Assembly: GCF_030408615.1 (NCBI RefSeq)
Contig: NZ_CP047187.1
Coordinates: 1,488,001-1,552,000, forward strand
Length of the DNA stretch: 64,000 bases
DNA from: Corynebacterium bovis DSM 20582 = CIP 54.80
GTDB taxonomy: Bacteria > Actinomycetota > Actinomycetes > Mycobacteriales > Mycobacteriaceae
Direction: 5' to 3'
The notes below the pieces were generated by a model that was not told the DNA's origin, made no database searches, and was given only the letters and a program-made list of their open reading frames with translations. The position numbers and the translations under genes were made by a program. Positions within the stretch are counted from its first letter, which is position 1, and every line of letters starts with the position of its first letter. Below, piece by piece: positions 41,433 to 57,511 of the stretch.

Positions 41433-41476
41433 CAGTGGTCTCCGGTCGGGACGGCGGTGGATCGGGTCGGTGGGGG

Positions 41477-41644
41477 TCAGTCGACGGGCCAGGAGACGGC
41501 CTCGTCGGCGAGGAGGACGGGGATCCCGTCCGTCACCGGGTAGGCCACGCCCAGGCGCGGGTTGACCAGGTGGTCACCGTGGTCCTCCAGGGGCAGGCGG
41601 TCCTGCGGGCAGACGAGGATGTCGAGCAGACGCGGTGCGATCAT
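41477..41644 (-). CDS. Trm112 / UPF0434-family small protein
   Basis: 55 residues. The sequence begins [19 protein letters not shown] and contains the family's second block, the [11 protein letters not shown] hairpin. The single CPxD motif replaces the four-cysteine zinc knuckle of longer members. Members of this family are activating partners of methyltransferases in eukaryotes and archaea; the bacterial role (YcaR-type) is unknown. It lies 36 bases after argH and 44 bases before tyrS, a placement also seen in other corynebacteria. Confidence 0.85.
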   Translation of the reverse strand: MIAPRLLDILVCPQDRLPLEDHGDHLVNPRLGVAYPVTDGIPVLLADEAVSWPVD

Positions 41645-41680
41645 GGTCACCGAGTCTATCCCACGGTCCGTGCCCCGGAG

Positions 41681-44478
<2,798 letters not shown>

Positions 44479-44589
44479 GATCCTGGTCCTTTCTGGGGTC
44501 GGCGTGGGGCCGGCCCGGGGTTCTGTCGGTCGTGTCAGTTGTGGGGTCGGGGTGTCCGGCCCGTGGGGCGCGACGCCCCGGGGGGTCCC

Positions 44590-47081
<2,492 letters not shown>

Positions 47082-47092
<11 letters not shown>

Positions 47093-48125
47093 CGTGGTCC
47101 TCCCCGTGTGCGGTCGTGTCGTCGCGGTGCCCGGTGCCGGGGGTGCCGGCGCCGTCGCCGTGGTCGGCGTCGTCCCCGGTCCCGGCCCCGTTCTCGTCGT
47201 CCCAGTCCTCGGCGACCATCGTCCCGATGCCGCCCTCGGTCATGAGCTCGAGGAGCACCGAGTGCCGGATACGCCCGTCGATGACGTGCGCCGCCCGGAC
47301 GCCGGTCCGGATCGCGTTGAGGCAGGCCTCCATCTTCGGGATCATGCCGGAGTCGAGCGTCGGCATGATCTCCTCGAGCTCCCGGCGGGTGATCCGGGAG
47401 ACGAGCGAGCCCCGGTCCGGCCAGTCGGTGTACAGGCCCTCGACGTTGGTGAGCATGACGAGCCGCTCGGCCCCGATCGCGGAGGCGAGGGCCCCGGCCG
47501 CGGTGTCGGCGTTGATGTTGTAGATCTCCCCGGAGGCGTCGGGGGCGATGGTCGACACGACGGGGATGCGGCCGGCGTCGACGAGGTCGAGCAGGCTCCC
47601 CGCGTTGACGTGCGTGATGTCGCCGACGCGCCCGATGTCCACCCGTTCGCCGTCGACGGTGACGTAGCGCTTCGTCGCCTCGAACAGCCCGGCGTCCTCG
47701 CCGGAGGTGCCGACGGCGAACGGCCCGTGCTTGTTGATGAGTCCGACGAGCTCCCGTCCGACCTTGCCGAAGAGCACCATGCGGACGTACTCCATGACCT
47801 CCGGCGTCGTCACGCGGAACCCGCCGCGGAACTCCCCCTCGAGGCCGACGCGGCTGAGCATCTCGGAGATCTGCGGGCCGCCGCCGTGGACGACGACGGG
47901 GTGGACCCCGACGGTGCGGAGGAACGCCATGTCCGCGGCGAACGCCGCCTTGAGGCCGGCGTCCACCATGGCGTTGCCGCCGTACTTCACGACGACGATC
48001 TTCCCCCGGTAGTGCAGCAGCCACGGCAACGCCTCGGCGAGGACGTGGGCGCGCTGGGCCGGGTTGAGGTCGGTGACCGTCGCGTCGGGGACGGTCTCAC
48101 CGAGTGAGCCGTGGATGGTGGCCAT
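47082..48125 (-). CDS. argB: acetylglutamate kinase
   Basis: 347-residue amino-acid kinase (N-acetylglutamate + ATP to the 5-phosphate), the usual feedback-inhibited step in corynebacteria. Conserved: VVKYGGNAM (45-53), VHGGGPQI (79-86) and the C-terminal GTMVAE. The N-terminal helix typical of arginine-sensitive hexameric NAGK is present. Odd: the enzyme ends at about residue 305 in other species, but here about 42 extra residues follow, almost all Asp, Gly, His and Thr ([13 protein letters not shown] and similar). ATG with GGAGGACC upstream. Confidence 0.96.
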
Positions 48126-48203
48126 GCTGGTCCTCCGGGGGTCGGGGTGGGGTCGGGGGTTCGGGGTGGGGGTCGGTCCGGGTCGGCGGTGCCGTCGGGC
48201 CGG

Positions 48204-49454
48204 TCAGGTGCTGTAGGCGGAGTTGATCTCGACGTAGGCGTGGGAGAGGTCGGTCGTCCGCACGGTCGCGGTGCCCGGGGTCCCGCCCGGCGCCGTGCCG
48301 CCGACCCCGAGGTCGACCGTGACGGCGATGTCCGGCCCGGAGAGGTCGACGTCGCGGGCACCGGGCGCGCCGGTCGAGTCGACGCACACCGGGTGCCCGT
48401 TGAAGGACACCGACACGTGGTCGGGGTCCAGGTCGACCGGCGCCATGCCGACGGCGGCGAGGACGCGGCCCCAGTTCGGGTCGGACCCGAACATCGCGCA
48501 CTTCACGAGGTTGTCGCGGGCGATGACGCGCGCGGCGGTGCGGGCCTCGTCGTCGTCCCGGGCGCCGGTGACGGTGACGGACACCCGCTTCGTCACGCCC
48601 TCCGCGTCGGCCTGCATCTGGGCGGCGAGGTCCGCGCACACCGCGCGGACGGCCTCCGCGAGGGCCTCCGGCCCGGGGCGCACGCCCGACGCCCCGCTCG
48701 CCATGACGAGGACGGTGTCGTTCGTGGAGGTGCAGCCGTCGACGTCGAGACAGTCGAAGGTCGACGCGGTCGCGGCCCGGAGCGCGGCGTCGACCTCCCC
48801 CGCCTCGACGACGGCGTCCGTCGTGACGACGACGAGCATCGTGGCGAGGCTCGGCGCCATCATGCCGACGCCCTTGCCCATGGCCCCGACCGTCCAGCCG
48901 TCGGCCCGGTGCACCGCCTCCTTGGCGACGAGGTCGGTCGTCATGATCGCGCGGGCCGCCCCGTGCGCGGCCTCCGGGGTGGTGTCGAGGGCCGCGGGCA
49001 GCGCCCGCACCCCGGTGAGGACCCGGTCCATCGGGAGCCGGTCGCCGATGAGGCCGGTGGAGCACACGGCGACGTCCTCCGTCGCGCAGCCGAGTTCCTC
49101 CGCGGTCGCCTGCGCCGTGGCGAGGGCGTCCGCGTCACCGCCCGGGCCCGTGCACGCGTTGGCGTTGCCGGCGTTGACGACGACCGCGCGGAGCGTGCCG
49201 TCCGCGTGCCGCCGGGTGAGCTTCACCGGCGCGGCGACGATGCGGTTGCGGGTGAAGACCGCCGCCGCGGTGAACTCCGGCCCGTCGTTGACGACGAGCG
49301 CCATGTCCGCCGCGCCCGAGGGCTTGATCCCGGCGGTCGTCGACGCCGCCCGGAACCCGGCGGGAGCGGTCACCCCGCCCGTGGGCGCCGCAGTGTCCCC
49401 CGCCCGGCCGCTGCCGCCGGTCGGTCCCGTACCCGGTCCGTTCATCGTGGTCAT
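48204..49454 (-). CDS. argJ: glutamate N-acetyltransferase (ornithine acetyltransferase)
   Basis: 416-residue autoprocessed enzyme recycling the acetyl group from N2-acetylornithine to glutamate. The self-cleavage site is in the family motif: Ala204-Thr205 (LATMLVVV), with Thr205 becoming the nucleophile of the beta chain. GMGKG-type loop ([12 protein letters not shown], 190-201) precedes it. The family can be mono- or bifunctional (also acetyl-CoA + glutamate); sequence alone does not settle which. About 28 N-terminal residues are Gly/Pro/Thr-rich. It starts just downstream of argC. Confidence 0.95.
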   Translation of the reverse strand: MTTMNGPGTGPTGGSGRAGDTAAPTGGVTAPAGFRAASTTAGIKPSGAADMALVVNDGPEFTAAAVFTRNRIVAAPVKLTRRHADGTLRAVVVNAGNANACTGPGGDADALATAQATAEELGCATEDVAVCSTGLIGDRLPMDRVLTGVRALPAALDTTPEAAHGAARAIMTTDLVAKEAVHRADGWTVGAMGKGVGMMAPSLATMLVVVTTDAVVEAGEVDAALRAATASTFDCLDVDGCTSTNDTVLVMASGASGVRPGPEALAEAVRAVCADLAAQMQADAEGVTKRVSVTVTGARDDDEARTAARVIARDNLVKCAMFGSDPNWGRVLAAVGMAPVDLDPDHVSVSFNGHPVCVDSTGAPGARDVDLSGPDIAVTVDLGVGGTAPGGTPGTATVRTTDLSHAYVEINSAYST

Positions 49455-49458
49455 CCGG

Positions 49459-50478
49459 TCACACCCCTGTCTGCGGCAGGCCCGCGGTCTCGTCCCAGCC
49501 CTGGATGAGGTTGAGACACTGCACCGCCGCCCCGGCGGTGCCCTTGGTGAGGTTGTCGATCGCGCTCGTCGCGACGACCATCCCGTCGGTCACCGCGACC
49601 TGGAGGTGCACGGCGTTCGACCCGCGGACGTTCTTCGTCTCCGGCTGCATCCCCTCGGGGAGCAGGTGGAGGAACGGCTCGTCCGCGCAGAAGTCCTCGT
49701 AGGCCCGGCGGATGTCCCGGGCCGTACCCCGCGCCGGCGCGGTGACGGTCGTGAGGATGCCCCGCGGCAGGGGGGCGAGGACGGGGGTGAAGGTGACGTG
49801 GACGGTGTCCGCCCGGTCCCCGGGGACGAGTTCCCGCAGGTTCTGCCGGATCTCCGGGGTGTGCCGGTGGGTGCCGACCTTGTAGGCCCGCAGGGAGGAC
49901 ATCGTCTCTCCCCCGAGCAGGGGCACCGACGGGCTCCGGCCGGCCCCGGTCACCCCGGTGACGGAGACGACGGAGACCTGCGGGGCGACGAGGCCCGCGA
50001 GGACCCCCGGCATCGCCGCGAGCGTCGCGCCCGTCGGGAAGCAGCCGGGGACCGCGACCGCGCGCGACGACGCGACGGCCTCCCGGTGACCGGGCATCTC
50101 CGGGATCCCGTACGGCCAGGCCCCGGGGTGCTCGCCGCCGTAGTACGCCCGCCAGTCGGCCTCGGAGGTCAGGCGGTGGTCGGCCCCGCAGTCGAGGACG
50201 ACCGCGTCCCCCAGGTCGAGGGAGGAGGACACGCCGTGCGGGAGGGCGAGGATGACGACGTCGTGCTCCGCGAGCCGCTCCTGCGTCGTCTCCTCGAGGG
50301 TCCGCCCGGCGAGCTCGGGCAGCGCCGGGACGAGGTCACCGACGCGCGTGCCGGCGTTCGATCCGCCGGTGAGGGCGCCGATCTCGAAGTCGCGCCCGTG
50401 TCCGGGGTGGTTGAGGAGGAGGCGGAGGGCCTCCCCGCCGGCGTATCCGCTGGCGCCGGCTACTGCGATGGTCAACAT
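49459..50478 (-). CDS. argC: N-acetyl-gamma-glutamyl-phosphate reductase
   Basis: 339-residue NADPH-dependent reductase. Rossmann motif GASGYAGGE (8-16) and the catalytic Cys146 in VPGCFPTGA, with the second signature HRHTPEI further on. First gene of the arg operon. No Shine-Dalgarno sequence precedes the ATG; a -10-like box ends six bases before it, consistent with a leaderless transcript, and an ARG box lies about 50-65 bases upstream. Confidence 0.97.
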   Translation of the reverse strand: MLTIAVAGASGYAGGEALRLLLNHPGHGRDFEIGALTGGSNAGTRVGDLVPALPELAGRTLEETTQERLAEHDVVILALPHGVSSSLDLGDAVVLDCGADHRLTSEADWRAYYGGEHPGAWPYGIPEMPGHREAVASSRAVAVPGCFPTGATLAAMPGVLAGLVAPQVSVVSVTGVTGAGRSPSVPLLGGETMSSLRAYKVGTHRHTPEIRQNLRELVPGDRADTVHVTFTPVLAPLPRGILTTVTAPARGTARDIRRAYEDFCADEPFLHLLPEGMQPETKNVRGSNAVHLQVAVTDGMVVATSAIDNLTKGTAGAAVQCLNLIQGWDETAGLPQTGV

Positions 50479-50484
50479 TCACCC

Positions 50485-50490
50485 ATTGTG
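50485..50490 (-). promoter_or_regulatory. leaderless-type -10 box of argC
   Basis: CACAAT ends six bases before the argC ATG, so the predicted start site is the A of the ATG. A -35 near 50509-50514 (TTGCAG) would overlap the weaker ARG half-box. Confidence 0.45.
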
Positions 50491-50505
50491 CCCCGGATCG
50501 GCCCG

Positions 50506-50544
50506 GATCTGCAAATTATGCGCGCAAGTGTGAATTATTCACTG
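50506..50544. promoter_or_regulatory. ARG box pair upstream of argC (ArgR operator)
   Basis: A perfect 13-bp palindrome GTGAATTATTCAC (50530-50542) matches the ArgR/AhrC box core (TGAAT-N-ATTCA). A weaker second box, TGCAAATTATGCG (50510-50522), lies 19-21 bases away centre to centre, the spacing known for tandem ARG boxes. Repression of argC by the operon's own ArgR is the expected role. Confidence 0.75.
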
Positions 50545-50555
50545 GCGCGGGTGGG

Positions 50556-51593
50556 TCACCGCTCCCCCGGCTGACCGGGCTGACCCGGCTGGCCCGGGTC
50601 GACGGACTCACCCGGCTGAGCCGGCTCGACGGGCTGCCCCGGCTCGACGGGCGTCTCCGCGACGAGCGGGACCGTGCCCCGGTAGACGCCGACGAGCGCC
50701 AGCTGGGCGATGACGAGCGCCAGGCCGAACGTCAACGCCACGATGATCTCCAGCGCACCCGAGATCTCCGGGGCGGACACCAGCGAGATGAGCGCGACGA
50801 GCACGGCGACGGCGGCGAAGAAGAACCCGTAGGACCTCCAGTGCCACCGGGCCAGCCGCCAGCTCGTCCCCAGCGCCGCGACCGGACCGAGCCCGTGCGC
50901 GGCGAGGATCGCGCCGAGGCTCACCGCGTAGGCGGCGACCGCGTACGGGATCCCCACGATGACGACCGACAGCAGCGAGAACAGCAGCCCGTTGTCCGAC
51001 TCCAGCCCGGGGACGGCCACCGCCACGAGGCCGAGGACGAGCATCGCGATCCCGCCGACCACCGCGACGAGGATGGCGGCCAGGATCCCCCCGCCGATGA
51101 TGCGCCACCCGTTGCGCAGCCACGTCATCCCCCGGACCGCGAACGTGCGCTCACTCATCCGGGCCATGACGTTGGCCGACATGACGGACGACAGCACCGA
51201 CGCCACGACGAGGACGACGAGCACGAGGAGGACCACGCCGACGGCGGCGGCGACCCCGTCACCGTCGATCGCCCCGTCCGCCGAGATCTCCGCGGCACCG
51301 AAGGCCGCGACGGCGGCGACCACCCCGACGACCGCCACGATGAGCGAGGGCAGCGCCGCGAGGATGAGCAGCCCGAGGACCTTCAACGGCGTCGCCCCGC
51401 CGAAGGAGTACCGCATCGACGACCACAGCGTCGACAGCGTGACGCCCGGCCGCCGCACGGCGAACGGCGCCGCGGCGGCCTCCGGCGTCCCCGGGGCCGG
51501 CTGACCGGGGTATGCGGCGTACCCGCCGGACGGTGGCCCGCCGTCGTGGGGGTGACCGGGGCCGGGCTCACCGGGGAACTGGGGGTAGGTCAT
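50556..51593 (-). CDS. polytopic membrane protein, DUF-type, with Pro/Gly tails
   Basis: 345 residues. The first ~45 are Pro/Gly/Ala-rich (PPSGGYAAYPGQP), then about six hydrophobic helices (about 70-90, 110-135, 165-195, 200-220, 225-250, 270-310). The C-terminal ~30 residues repeat QPGQPGQPG and EPGQPVEPAQ. The arrangement resembles the glycerophosphodiester-phosphodiesterase-associated membrane domain proteins of actinobacteria, but I do not recognise a specific family. GGAGGACCTTC precedes the ATG. It stands alone between pheT and argC. No function is assigned. Confidence 0.75.
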   Translation of the reverse strand: MTYPQFPGEPGPGHPHDGGPPSGGYAAYPGQPAPGTPEAAAAPFAVRRPGVTLSTLWSSMRYSFGGATPLKVLGLLILAALPSLIVAVVGVVAAVAAFGAAEISADGAIDGDGVAAAVGVVLLVLVVLVVASVLSSVMSANVMARMSERTFAVRGMTWLRNGWRIIGGGILAAILVAVVGGIAMLVLGLVAVAVPGLESDNGLLFSLLSVVIVGIPYAVAAYAVSLGAILAAHGLGPVAALGTSWRLARWHWRSYGFFFAAVAVLVALISLVSAPEISGALEIIVALTFGLALVIAQLALVGVYRGTVPLVAETPVEPGQPVEPAQPGESVDPGQPGQPGQPGER

Positions 51594-51819
51594 GAAGGTC
51601 CTCCTGGCCCACCGTCCCCCGCGGTGCGGGCCCCGCGTCACACCGCCGCGCACGGGGCGCGGGCGGTGGGACGCGGTGCCCCCACCAGGGGTCGCGTGGG
51701 GCGTTGTCGTCGGTATGCATGTCACGCCGACGCAGGACCGGTCACGGTCGGCTGCCCCCCGCGGGACCGGACGCCCCGTGGGGACCGGTGCCCACCCGGC
51801 CCGAACGTTCGACGCCCTC

Positions 51820-51825
51820 ATGCTA
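51820..51825 (-). promoter_or_regulatory. possible -10 box of the membrane protein gene
   Basis: TAGCAT on the minus strand, about 230 bases upstream of the ATG. Evidence is weak. Confidence 0.25.
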
Positions 51826-51874
51826 CGCGACCCCCCGGGCCCCGGACCGGGCGGCGCCCCCACCCCCGGCCCGG

Positions 51875-54439
51875 TCAGGACCGCAGCTCGGCCCCGAGCT
51901 CCTCCCGGGCCCGCGCCACCGCGTCCTCCCGCGCCGCCGAGGCCTCGTCCTCGGTCAGCGTCCGGTCCGCCGCCCGGAACCGCAGGGAGAACGTCAGCGA
52001 CCGCCGCCCCTCCCCGAGGTCGTCGGAGCGGTAGACGTCGAACAACCGGACGTCCTCCAGCAGGTCACCCGCCCCCGCGCGGAGCACCGCCTCGACGTCG
52101 GCGGCGGGGACGGTCTCGTCGAGAACGAGGGCGACGTCCTGGAGCACCGGCGGGAACGGGGACAGCAGCGGCCGGGGGAAGGTCGGCGTGAGGTCGAGGG
52201 CGTCGAGGTCGATCTCGAGGGCGACGCTGCGCGCCGGGATCCCCGACCGCTCACACACCTGCGGGTGGAGCTCCCCGGCGTGGCCGACGACCGTGTCCGT
52301 CCCGGCGAGCACGACCGCGGCGCACCGCCCCGGGTGCCACGGGAGGTGGTCCGCCGAGCGGAACGTGAACTCCACGCCCGCGGCCCGGGCCACGGTCCGC
52401 GCGGCCTCGAGGGCGTCCTCCGGGCCGAAGGTCGACCCGGGGCCCCACGTTCCCGGCAGCTCTCGTCGTCCCGCGGCGAGCACCGCGACGTGCAACGGCT
52501 GCGCGGGCAGCGAGTCGAGCAGCTCCCGGATCTCCTCCGGCGACGGCCGGCCGGTGACCGACGGCATCGGCGACCACTGCTCGGCCTGCGTCGGCTGGGT
52601 GACCTGCTCGACACCGTAGAGGGCGACGTCCCGGAGCCCGCGGGTGACGTTGCGGCGCAGCGCGTCGATCATCGACGGCAGCAGGGTCGTCCCGATGCGC
52701 GCCGTGTCACTCTCGAGCGGGTTGAGGACGGACACGGTGGTCCGCCGCGGGTCGTCGGCGTCGAGCCCCCACACGTCGAAGACGTCGTTCGGGATGAACG
52801 GCGACGGCAGCACCTCGAGGTACCCGCCCCACGCGAGGGCGTGCCCCACGGCCCGGCGCATCCGCTGCCGCGGGGTGAGGCCCCGCCCGGCCGGGGCGAC
52901 CGGCACGATCCCCGGGATGGCGTCGAGCCCCTCGAGCCGCAGGACCTCCTCGACGAGGTCCGCGGGCATCGTGAGGTCCGGGCGCCACGTCGGCGGGGTG
53001 ACCTCCAGGGCCTTCGCCCCGTCGGCGTCGCGCTCCCCCGTCTCGCGGACGGTGCAGCCGACCTCGGTGAGGCGCGAGACTGTCGTCCCGGACGGGTAGA
53101 CCGTCCCCGCGACCTTCCCGGGGCGGGACGTGTGCATCGCGATGACCGGCATCGCCGGCACGTCGCCGACGAGCGTCCGGCCCTCGACGACGGTCCCGCC
53201 GGCGATGCGGCACAGCAGCGCCGCCGCGATGTCGAGGGCCGCCTCGACGACCGCCGGGTCCGTGCCCCGCTCGAACCGCCGCGACGCCTCCGAGGACAGC
53301 CGGTGCCGCCGGCACGTCCGGGCGACGGTGATCTGGTCCCAGTGCGCCGCCTCGAAGAGCACGGACGTCGTGTCGTCGGCGATCTCGGACGACGACCCGC
53401 CCATGACCCCGGCGAGGGACTGGATCCCCGCGTCGTCGCTGATGACGACGTCCTCGGCGGAGAGGGTCCGCTCGACGCCGTCGAGGGTCGTCAGCGTGCT
53501 CCCCTCCTCCGCCCGGTGGACGCGCAGCCCCCCGGTGATCCGGTCGCCGTCGAAGGCGTGCATCGGCTGGCCGAGCAGGAACATCACGTAGTTCGTCACG
53601 TCCGTCGCGGCGTTGACCGGGCGCTGGCCGCACAGCAGCAGTTCACGCTGCATCCAGAACGGCGACTCGGCGGTCGGGTCGACCCCCTCGACCCGCCGCA
53701 GGCCGTACCGGGAGCACCCGGTGTCGGCGTCGACGGTGACGTCGAGGAGCTGCCCGTCGGTCCCGGGCAGGCCCGCGAGCAGGTCGGTCGGGAGGTCCGC
53801 GGCGACGGGGTCGTCGGCCGGGTCCCGGAAGACGAGGTCGAAGGACGACGCGAGCTCCCGGGCGAGTCCCCGGGCGGAGAGCGCGTACCCGCGGTCCGGC
53901 GTGACGTTGACGTCGAAGACGGTGTCGTCGAGCCCGACCACCGGCCGGGCGTCGTCGCCGAGGGCGTACCCCGCCTCGTCGAGGAGGGAGTCCGGCAGCG
54001 TGATGATCCCCGCCGTCTGGGCGCGGGCGAGGCCCAGCTCCGCGGCGGAGCACATCATCCCCTCGGACACCCGCCCGTAGGTCTTCCGCGCGCTGATCTC
54101 GAACGGGCCGGGGAGCACGGCCCCGGGCAGGGCCACGACGACGACGTCGCCCTGCCGGAAGTTCCGCGCACCGCAGATGATGTGCTGCAGGTCGCCGGTG
54201 CCGTTGGCGCTGCCGACGTTGACCCCGCAGTAGCGGATGGGCTTCTTGAAGCCCTCGAGCTCCTCGACCGTGTCGACGCGGCCGAGGACGAGCGGCCCCG
54301 TCGTCTCCGGGACGGCCTCGTAGCCCTCGGTCTCGAAGCCGACCCGGACGAAGCCGGTGTCGAGCTCGGCGGCGTCCACGCCGAAGGAGGGGTTGGCGGA
54401 GCGGAGGATCCGGGTGAGCCAGGACTGGGAGATCAGCAT
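51875..54439 (-). CDS. pheT: phenylalanyl-tRNA synthetase beta subunit
   Basis: 854-residue beta subunit of the (alpha-beta)2 class II synthetase. Recognisable in order: the N-terminal B1 and EMAP-like tRNA-binding domain (YCGVNVGSANGTGDLQ, GDVVVVALPGAVLPG, about 65-125), the B3/B4 editing domain (about 215-400, with NAATDVTNYVMFLLGQPMHAFD), the B5 domain (about 410-480) and the C-terminal ferredoxin-like anticodon-binding domain (ending RTLTEDEASAAREDAV). Length is that of actinobacterial PheT. It follows pheS after about 106 bases. Confidence 0.97.
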   Translation of the reverse strand: MLISQSWLTRILRSANPSFGVDAAELDTGFVRVGFETEGYEAVPETTGPLVLGRVDTVEELEGFKKPIRYCGVNVGSANGTGDLQHIICGARNFRQGDVVVVALPGAVLPGPFEISARKTYGRVSEGMMCSAAELGLARAQTAGIITLPDSLLDEAGYALGDDARPVVGLDDTVFDVNVTPDRGYALSARGLARELASSFDLVFRDPADDPVAADLPTDLLAGLPGTDGQLLDVTVDADTGCSRYGLRRVEGVDPTAESPFWMQRELLLCGQRPVNAATDVTNYVMFLLGQPMHAFDGDRITGGLRVHRAEEGSTLTTLDGVERTLSAEDVVISDDAGIQSLAGVMGGSSSEIADDTTSVLFEAAHWDQITVARTCRRHRLSSEASRRFERGTDPAVVEAALDIAAALLCRIAGGTVVEGRTLVGDVPAMPVIAMHTSRPGKVAGTVYPSGTTVSRLTEVGCTVRETGERDADGAKALEVTPPTWRPDLTMPADLVEEVLRLEGLDAIPGIVPVAPAGRGLTPRQRMRRAVGHALAWGGYLEVLPSPFIPNDVFDVWGLDADDPRRTTVSVLNPLESDTARIGTTLLPSMIDALRRNVTRGLRDVALYGVEQVTQPTQAEQWSPMPSVTGRPSPEEIRELLDSLPAQPLHVAVLAAGRRELPGTWGPGSTFGPEDALEAARTVARAAGVEFTFRSADHLPWHPGRCAAVVLAGTDTVVGHAGELHPQVCERSGIPARSVALEIDLDALDLTPTFPRPLLSPFPPVLQDVALVLDETVPAADVEAVLRAGAGDLLEDVRLFDVYRSDDLGEGRRSLTFSLRFRAADRTLTEDEASAAREDAVARAREELGAELRS

Positions 54440-54545
54440 GACGGGTCAGGGTTCCAATCGGTCGACGGGGCGGGAGAGGGGCACCGGCGCCGCCGCGGGG
54501 GTGCGGCGCGGGTGGCGGGCGACGGGTCGGCGGCGGGTCGGCGGC

Positions 54546-55661
<1,116 letters not shown>

Positions 55662-55715
55662 TCACGTCGTCTGCGCCGGCCAGACCGGCGGATGGGGACA
55701 GTACCGACGGACAGT

Positions 55716-56708
55716 CTACAACGCCCCCGGCCGCGTCCCCGTGCCCGTCCCCGTGCCCGGGACGGACCCCGGCCCCGATCCCGCACCGGGCACCCGCCCG
55801 AGCGCCCGCGCGGACTCGTACAGGCACACCGACGCCGCGGTCGCGAGGTTGAGCGACTCGGCCCGGCCGTACATCGGGACACTCACGCGGACGTCGGCGA
55901 GGTCACTCCACGCGCCGAGGCCGTGCGCCTCATTGCCGAACAGCCAGGCGGTGGGTTGGGCGAGCATCGGCGGCTCCCCCTCCGCCCCGGCGTCGGCCCA
56001 GCGGAGGACCTCGTCGGCCGCGTGGTCGAGCCGGACGTCGCCGTCCATGGCGGTGGCGAGGACGAGGAACCCCGCCCCGTGGAGGGCGTCGACGACGGCG
56101 GCGACGCCCGTCTCCCGCGCGACGGGCAGGTGGAACAGGGACCCGGCGCTCGCCCGGACGGCCTTGCCGCCCTGCGGGTCGACCGTCTCCCCGGCGAAGA
56201 CGACGCCGTCGCACCCGCACGCGTCGGCGACGCGGACGAGGGTGCCGGCGTTGCCGGGTTCGGAGGTCTCGACGGGCACGCACACGAGCCGCCCCCGGGC
56301 CGTCACCGCCGCCAGGTCGGTGAGCTGGGTGTCACACACCGCGAGGATCCCGGCCGGGGTCACCGACTCGCTCATCTGCCGGAGGGCCCGGGGGGTGACG
56401 ACGCTGACCCGCGCCTCGAGCTGCCGCGGGACCGCCGCGTCGAGGAACGGGGACTCCCGGTCCAGCGCGTCCGCGGAGACGAACACCTCGACGACCCGGC
56501 CGTGGCGGAGCGCCGACCCGACGGCGTTGGTCCCCTCGGCGATGAACCGTCCGGCCTTCCGCCGGGCGGACGCCCGGTGGAGTTTCGCCGCGGCGACGAC
56601 CCGCGGGGTGCGTTCCGTGAAGGGCTCGTCGTTGAGGTGGTGGCGCCAGTCCGCCGCGGGGACGGGGCTGACGGACGGGTCTGGGTGCTGCGGCGGGGTC
56701 TCGGGCAT
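55716..56708 (-). CDS. SpoU/TrmH-family RNA 2'-O-methyltransferase
   Basis: 330-residue SPOUT-class methyltransferase. An N-terminal RNA 2'-O ribose-binding domain (about 20-125) is followed by the knotted SAM-binding domain. Its motifs are NAGTLVRVADACGCDGVVF (motif 1, about 149-167), LFGNEAHGL (motif 2) and SLNLATAASVCLYE (motif 3). The target is rRNA or tRNA; the subfamily is not resolved. The last ~20 residues are Pro/Gly/Thr repeats. The gene lies between rplT and pheS in other corynebacteria. A leaderless-type box precedes the ATG. Confidence 0.9.
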   Translation of the reverse strand: MPETPPQHPDPSVSPVPAADWRHHLNDEPFTERTPRVVAAAKLHRASARRKAGRFIAEGTNAVGSALRHGRVVEVFVSADALDRESPFLDAAVPRQLEARVSVVTPRALRQMSESVTPAGILAVCDTQLTDLAAVTARGRLVCVPVETSEPGNAGTLVRVADACGCDGVVFAGETVDPQGGKAVRASAGSLFHLPVARETGVAAVVDALHGAGFLVLATAMDGDVRLDHAADEVLRWADAGAEGEPPMLAQPTAWLFGNEAHGLGAWSDLADVRVSVPMYGRAESLNLATAASVCLYESARALGRVPGAGSGPGSVPGTGTGTGTRPGAL

Positions 56709-56715
56709 ACCGGAC

Positions 56716-56721
56716 AGCCTA
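56716..56721 (-). promoter_or_regulatory. leaderless-type -10 box of the methyltransferase gene
   Basis: TAGGCT ends 7 bases before the ATG with no ribosome-binding site. Confidence 0.55.
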
Positions 56722-56748
56722 TCCCCCGCCGGAGGTCGTGATACACGA

Positions 56749-56776
56749 CGCCCCGCCGCGGACGGTGTCCGGGGCG
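56749..56776 (-). terminator. hairpin downstream of rplT
   Basis: Outer stem CGCCCCG / CGGGGCG (7 bp) with an inner GGAC/GTCC pair. It lies between the rplT stop and the methyltransferase promoter. No U-tract. Confidence 0.45.
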
Positions 56777-56842
56777 GGGCGGGGTGGGGCCGGGGTGTCG
56801 GGCGTCGCCGACGGGACCCGGCGGCCGGGTCGGACCGGCGGG

Positions 56843-57223
56843 TCAGTTCGCCGGGGCGTTGACGTCCTCCGGCAGGGCGGCGCGGGCGGCCTCGCACAGG
56901 GCGGTGAACGCCTGCGGGTCGCGGACGGCGATCTCCGCGAGGTTCTTCCGGTCCACCTCGATCTCCGCGAGGCGGAGACCCTGGATGAGGCGGTTGTAGG
57001 TCATGTTGTTCATCCGCGCGGCGGCGTTGATGCGCTGGATCCACAGCTTGCGGAACTCGCCCTTGCGTGCCCGGCGGTCCCGGAACTCGTAGGTCTTCGA
57101 GTGGAGCATCTGCTCCTTGGCCTTGCGGTACAGGCGGGAGCGCTGGCCCCGGTAGCCCTTCGCGGAGTTGAGAACTTCGCGACGCTTCTTCTTCGCGTTC
57201 ACTGAGCGCTTGACACGTGCCAC
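56843..57223 (-). CDS. rplT: 50S ribosomal protein L20
   Basis: 126-residue L20, an early-assembly protein that binds 23S rRNA domain I. It begins [18 protein letters not shown]; the basic N-terminal helix and globular C-terminal domain are intact. GTG start with GAAGGA upstream. Third gene of infC-rpmI-rplT. Confidence 0.98.
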   Translation of the reverse strand: MARVKRSVNAKKKRREVLNSAKGYRGQRSRLYRKAKEQMLHSKTYEFRDRRARKGEFRKLWIQRINAAARMNNMTYNRLIQGLRLAEIEVDRKNLAEIAVRDPQAFTALCEAARAALPEDVNAPAN

Positions 57224-57278
57224 GGTGATACGTCCTTCTGTCTAGTCTGTGATGGTCGGGTGATCAGCGGGCGTGCGG

Positions 57279-57473
57279 TCAGGCCTTGCCCAGGAGACGC
57301 TTGACGCGCTTGACGTCGGCGGGGGCGACGTCCTTCGTCCCCTTGAGGCGGCGGGTGCGCGTGGAGGGCTTGCCCTCGAGCAGGTGACGGCGGTTCGCCT
57401 GCTCGCGACGGAGACGGCCGGAGCCGGTGACCTTGATGCGCTTGGCGGTGCCCTTGTGGGTCTTCTGCTTCAT
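57279..57473 (-). CDS. rpmI: 50S ribosomal protein L35
   Basis: 64-residue L35, highly basic ([19 protein letters not shown] at the start). ATG with AGAAGGA upstream. Between infC and rplT, as in nearly all bacteria. Confidence 0.98.
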   Translation of the reverse strand: MKQKTHKGTAKRIKVTGSGRLRREQANRRHLLEGKPSTRTRRLKGTKDVAPADVKRVKRLLGKA

Positions 57474-57511
57474 CGATCCATCCTTCTGCGGTTGATGTGG
57501 GGCGGGGAACT

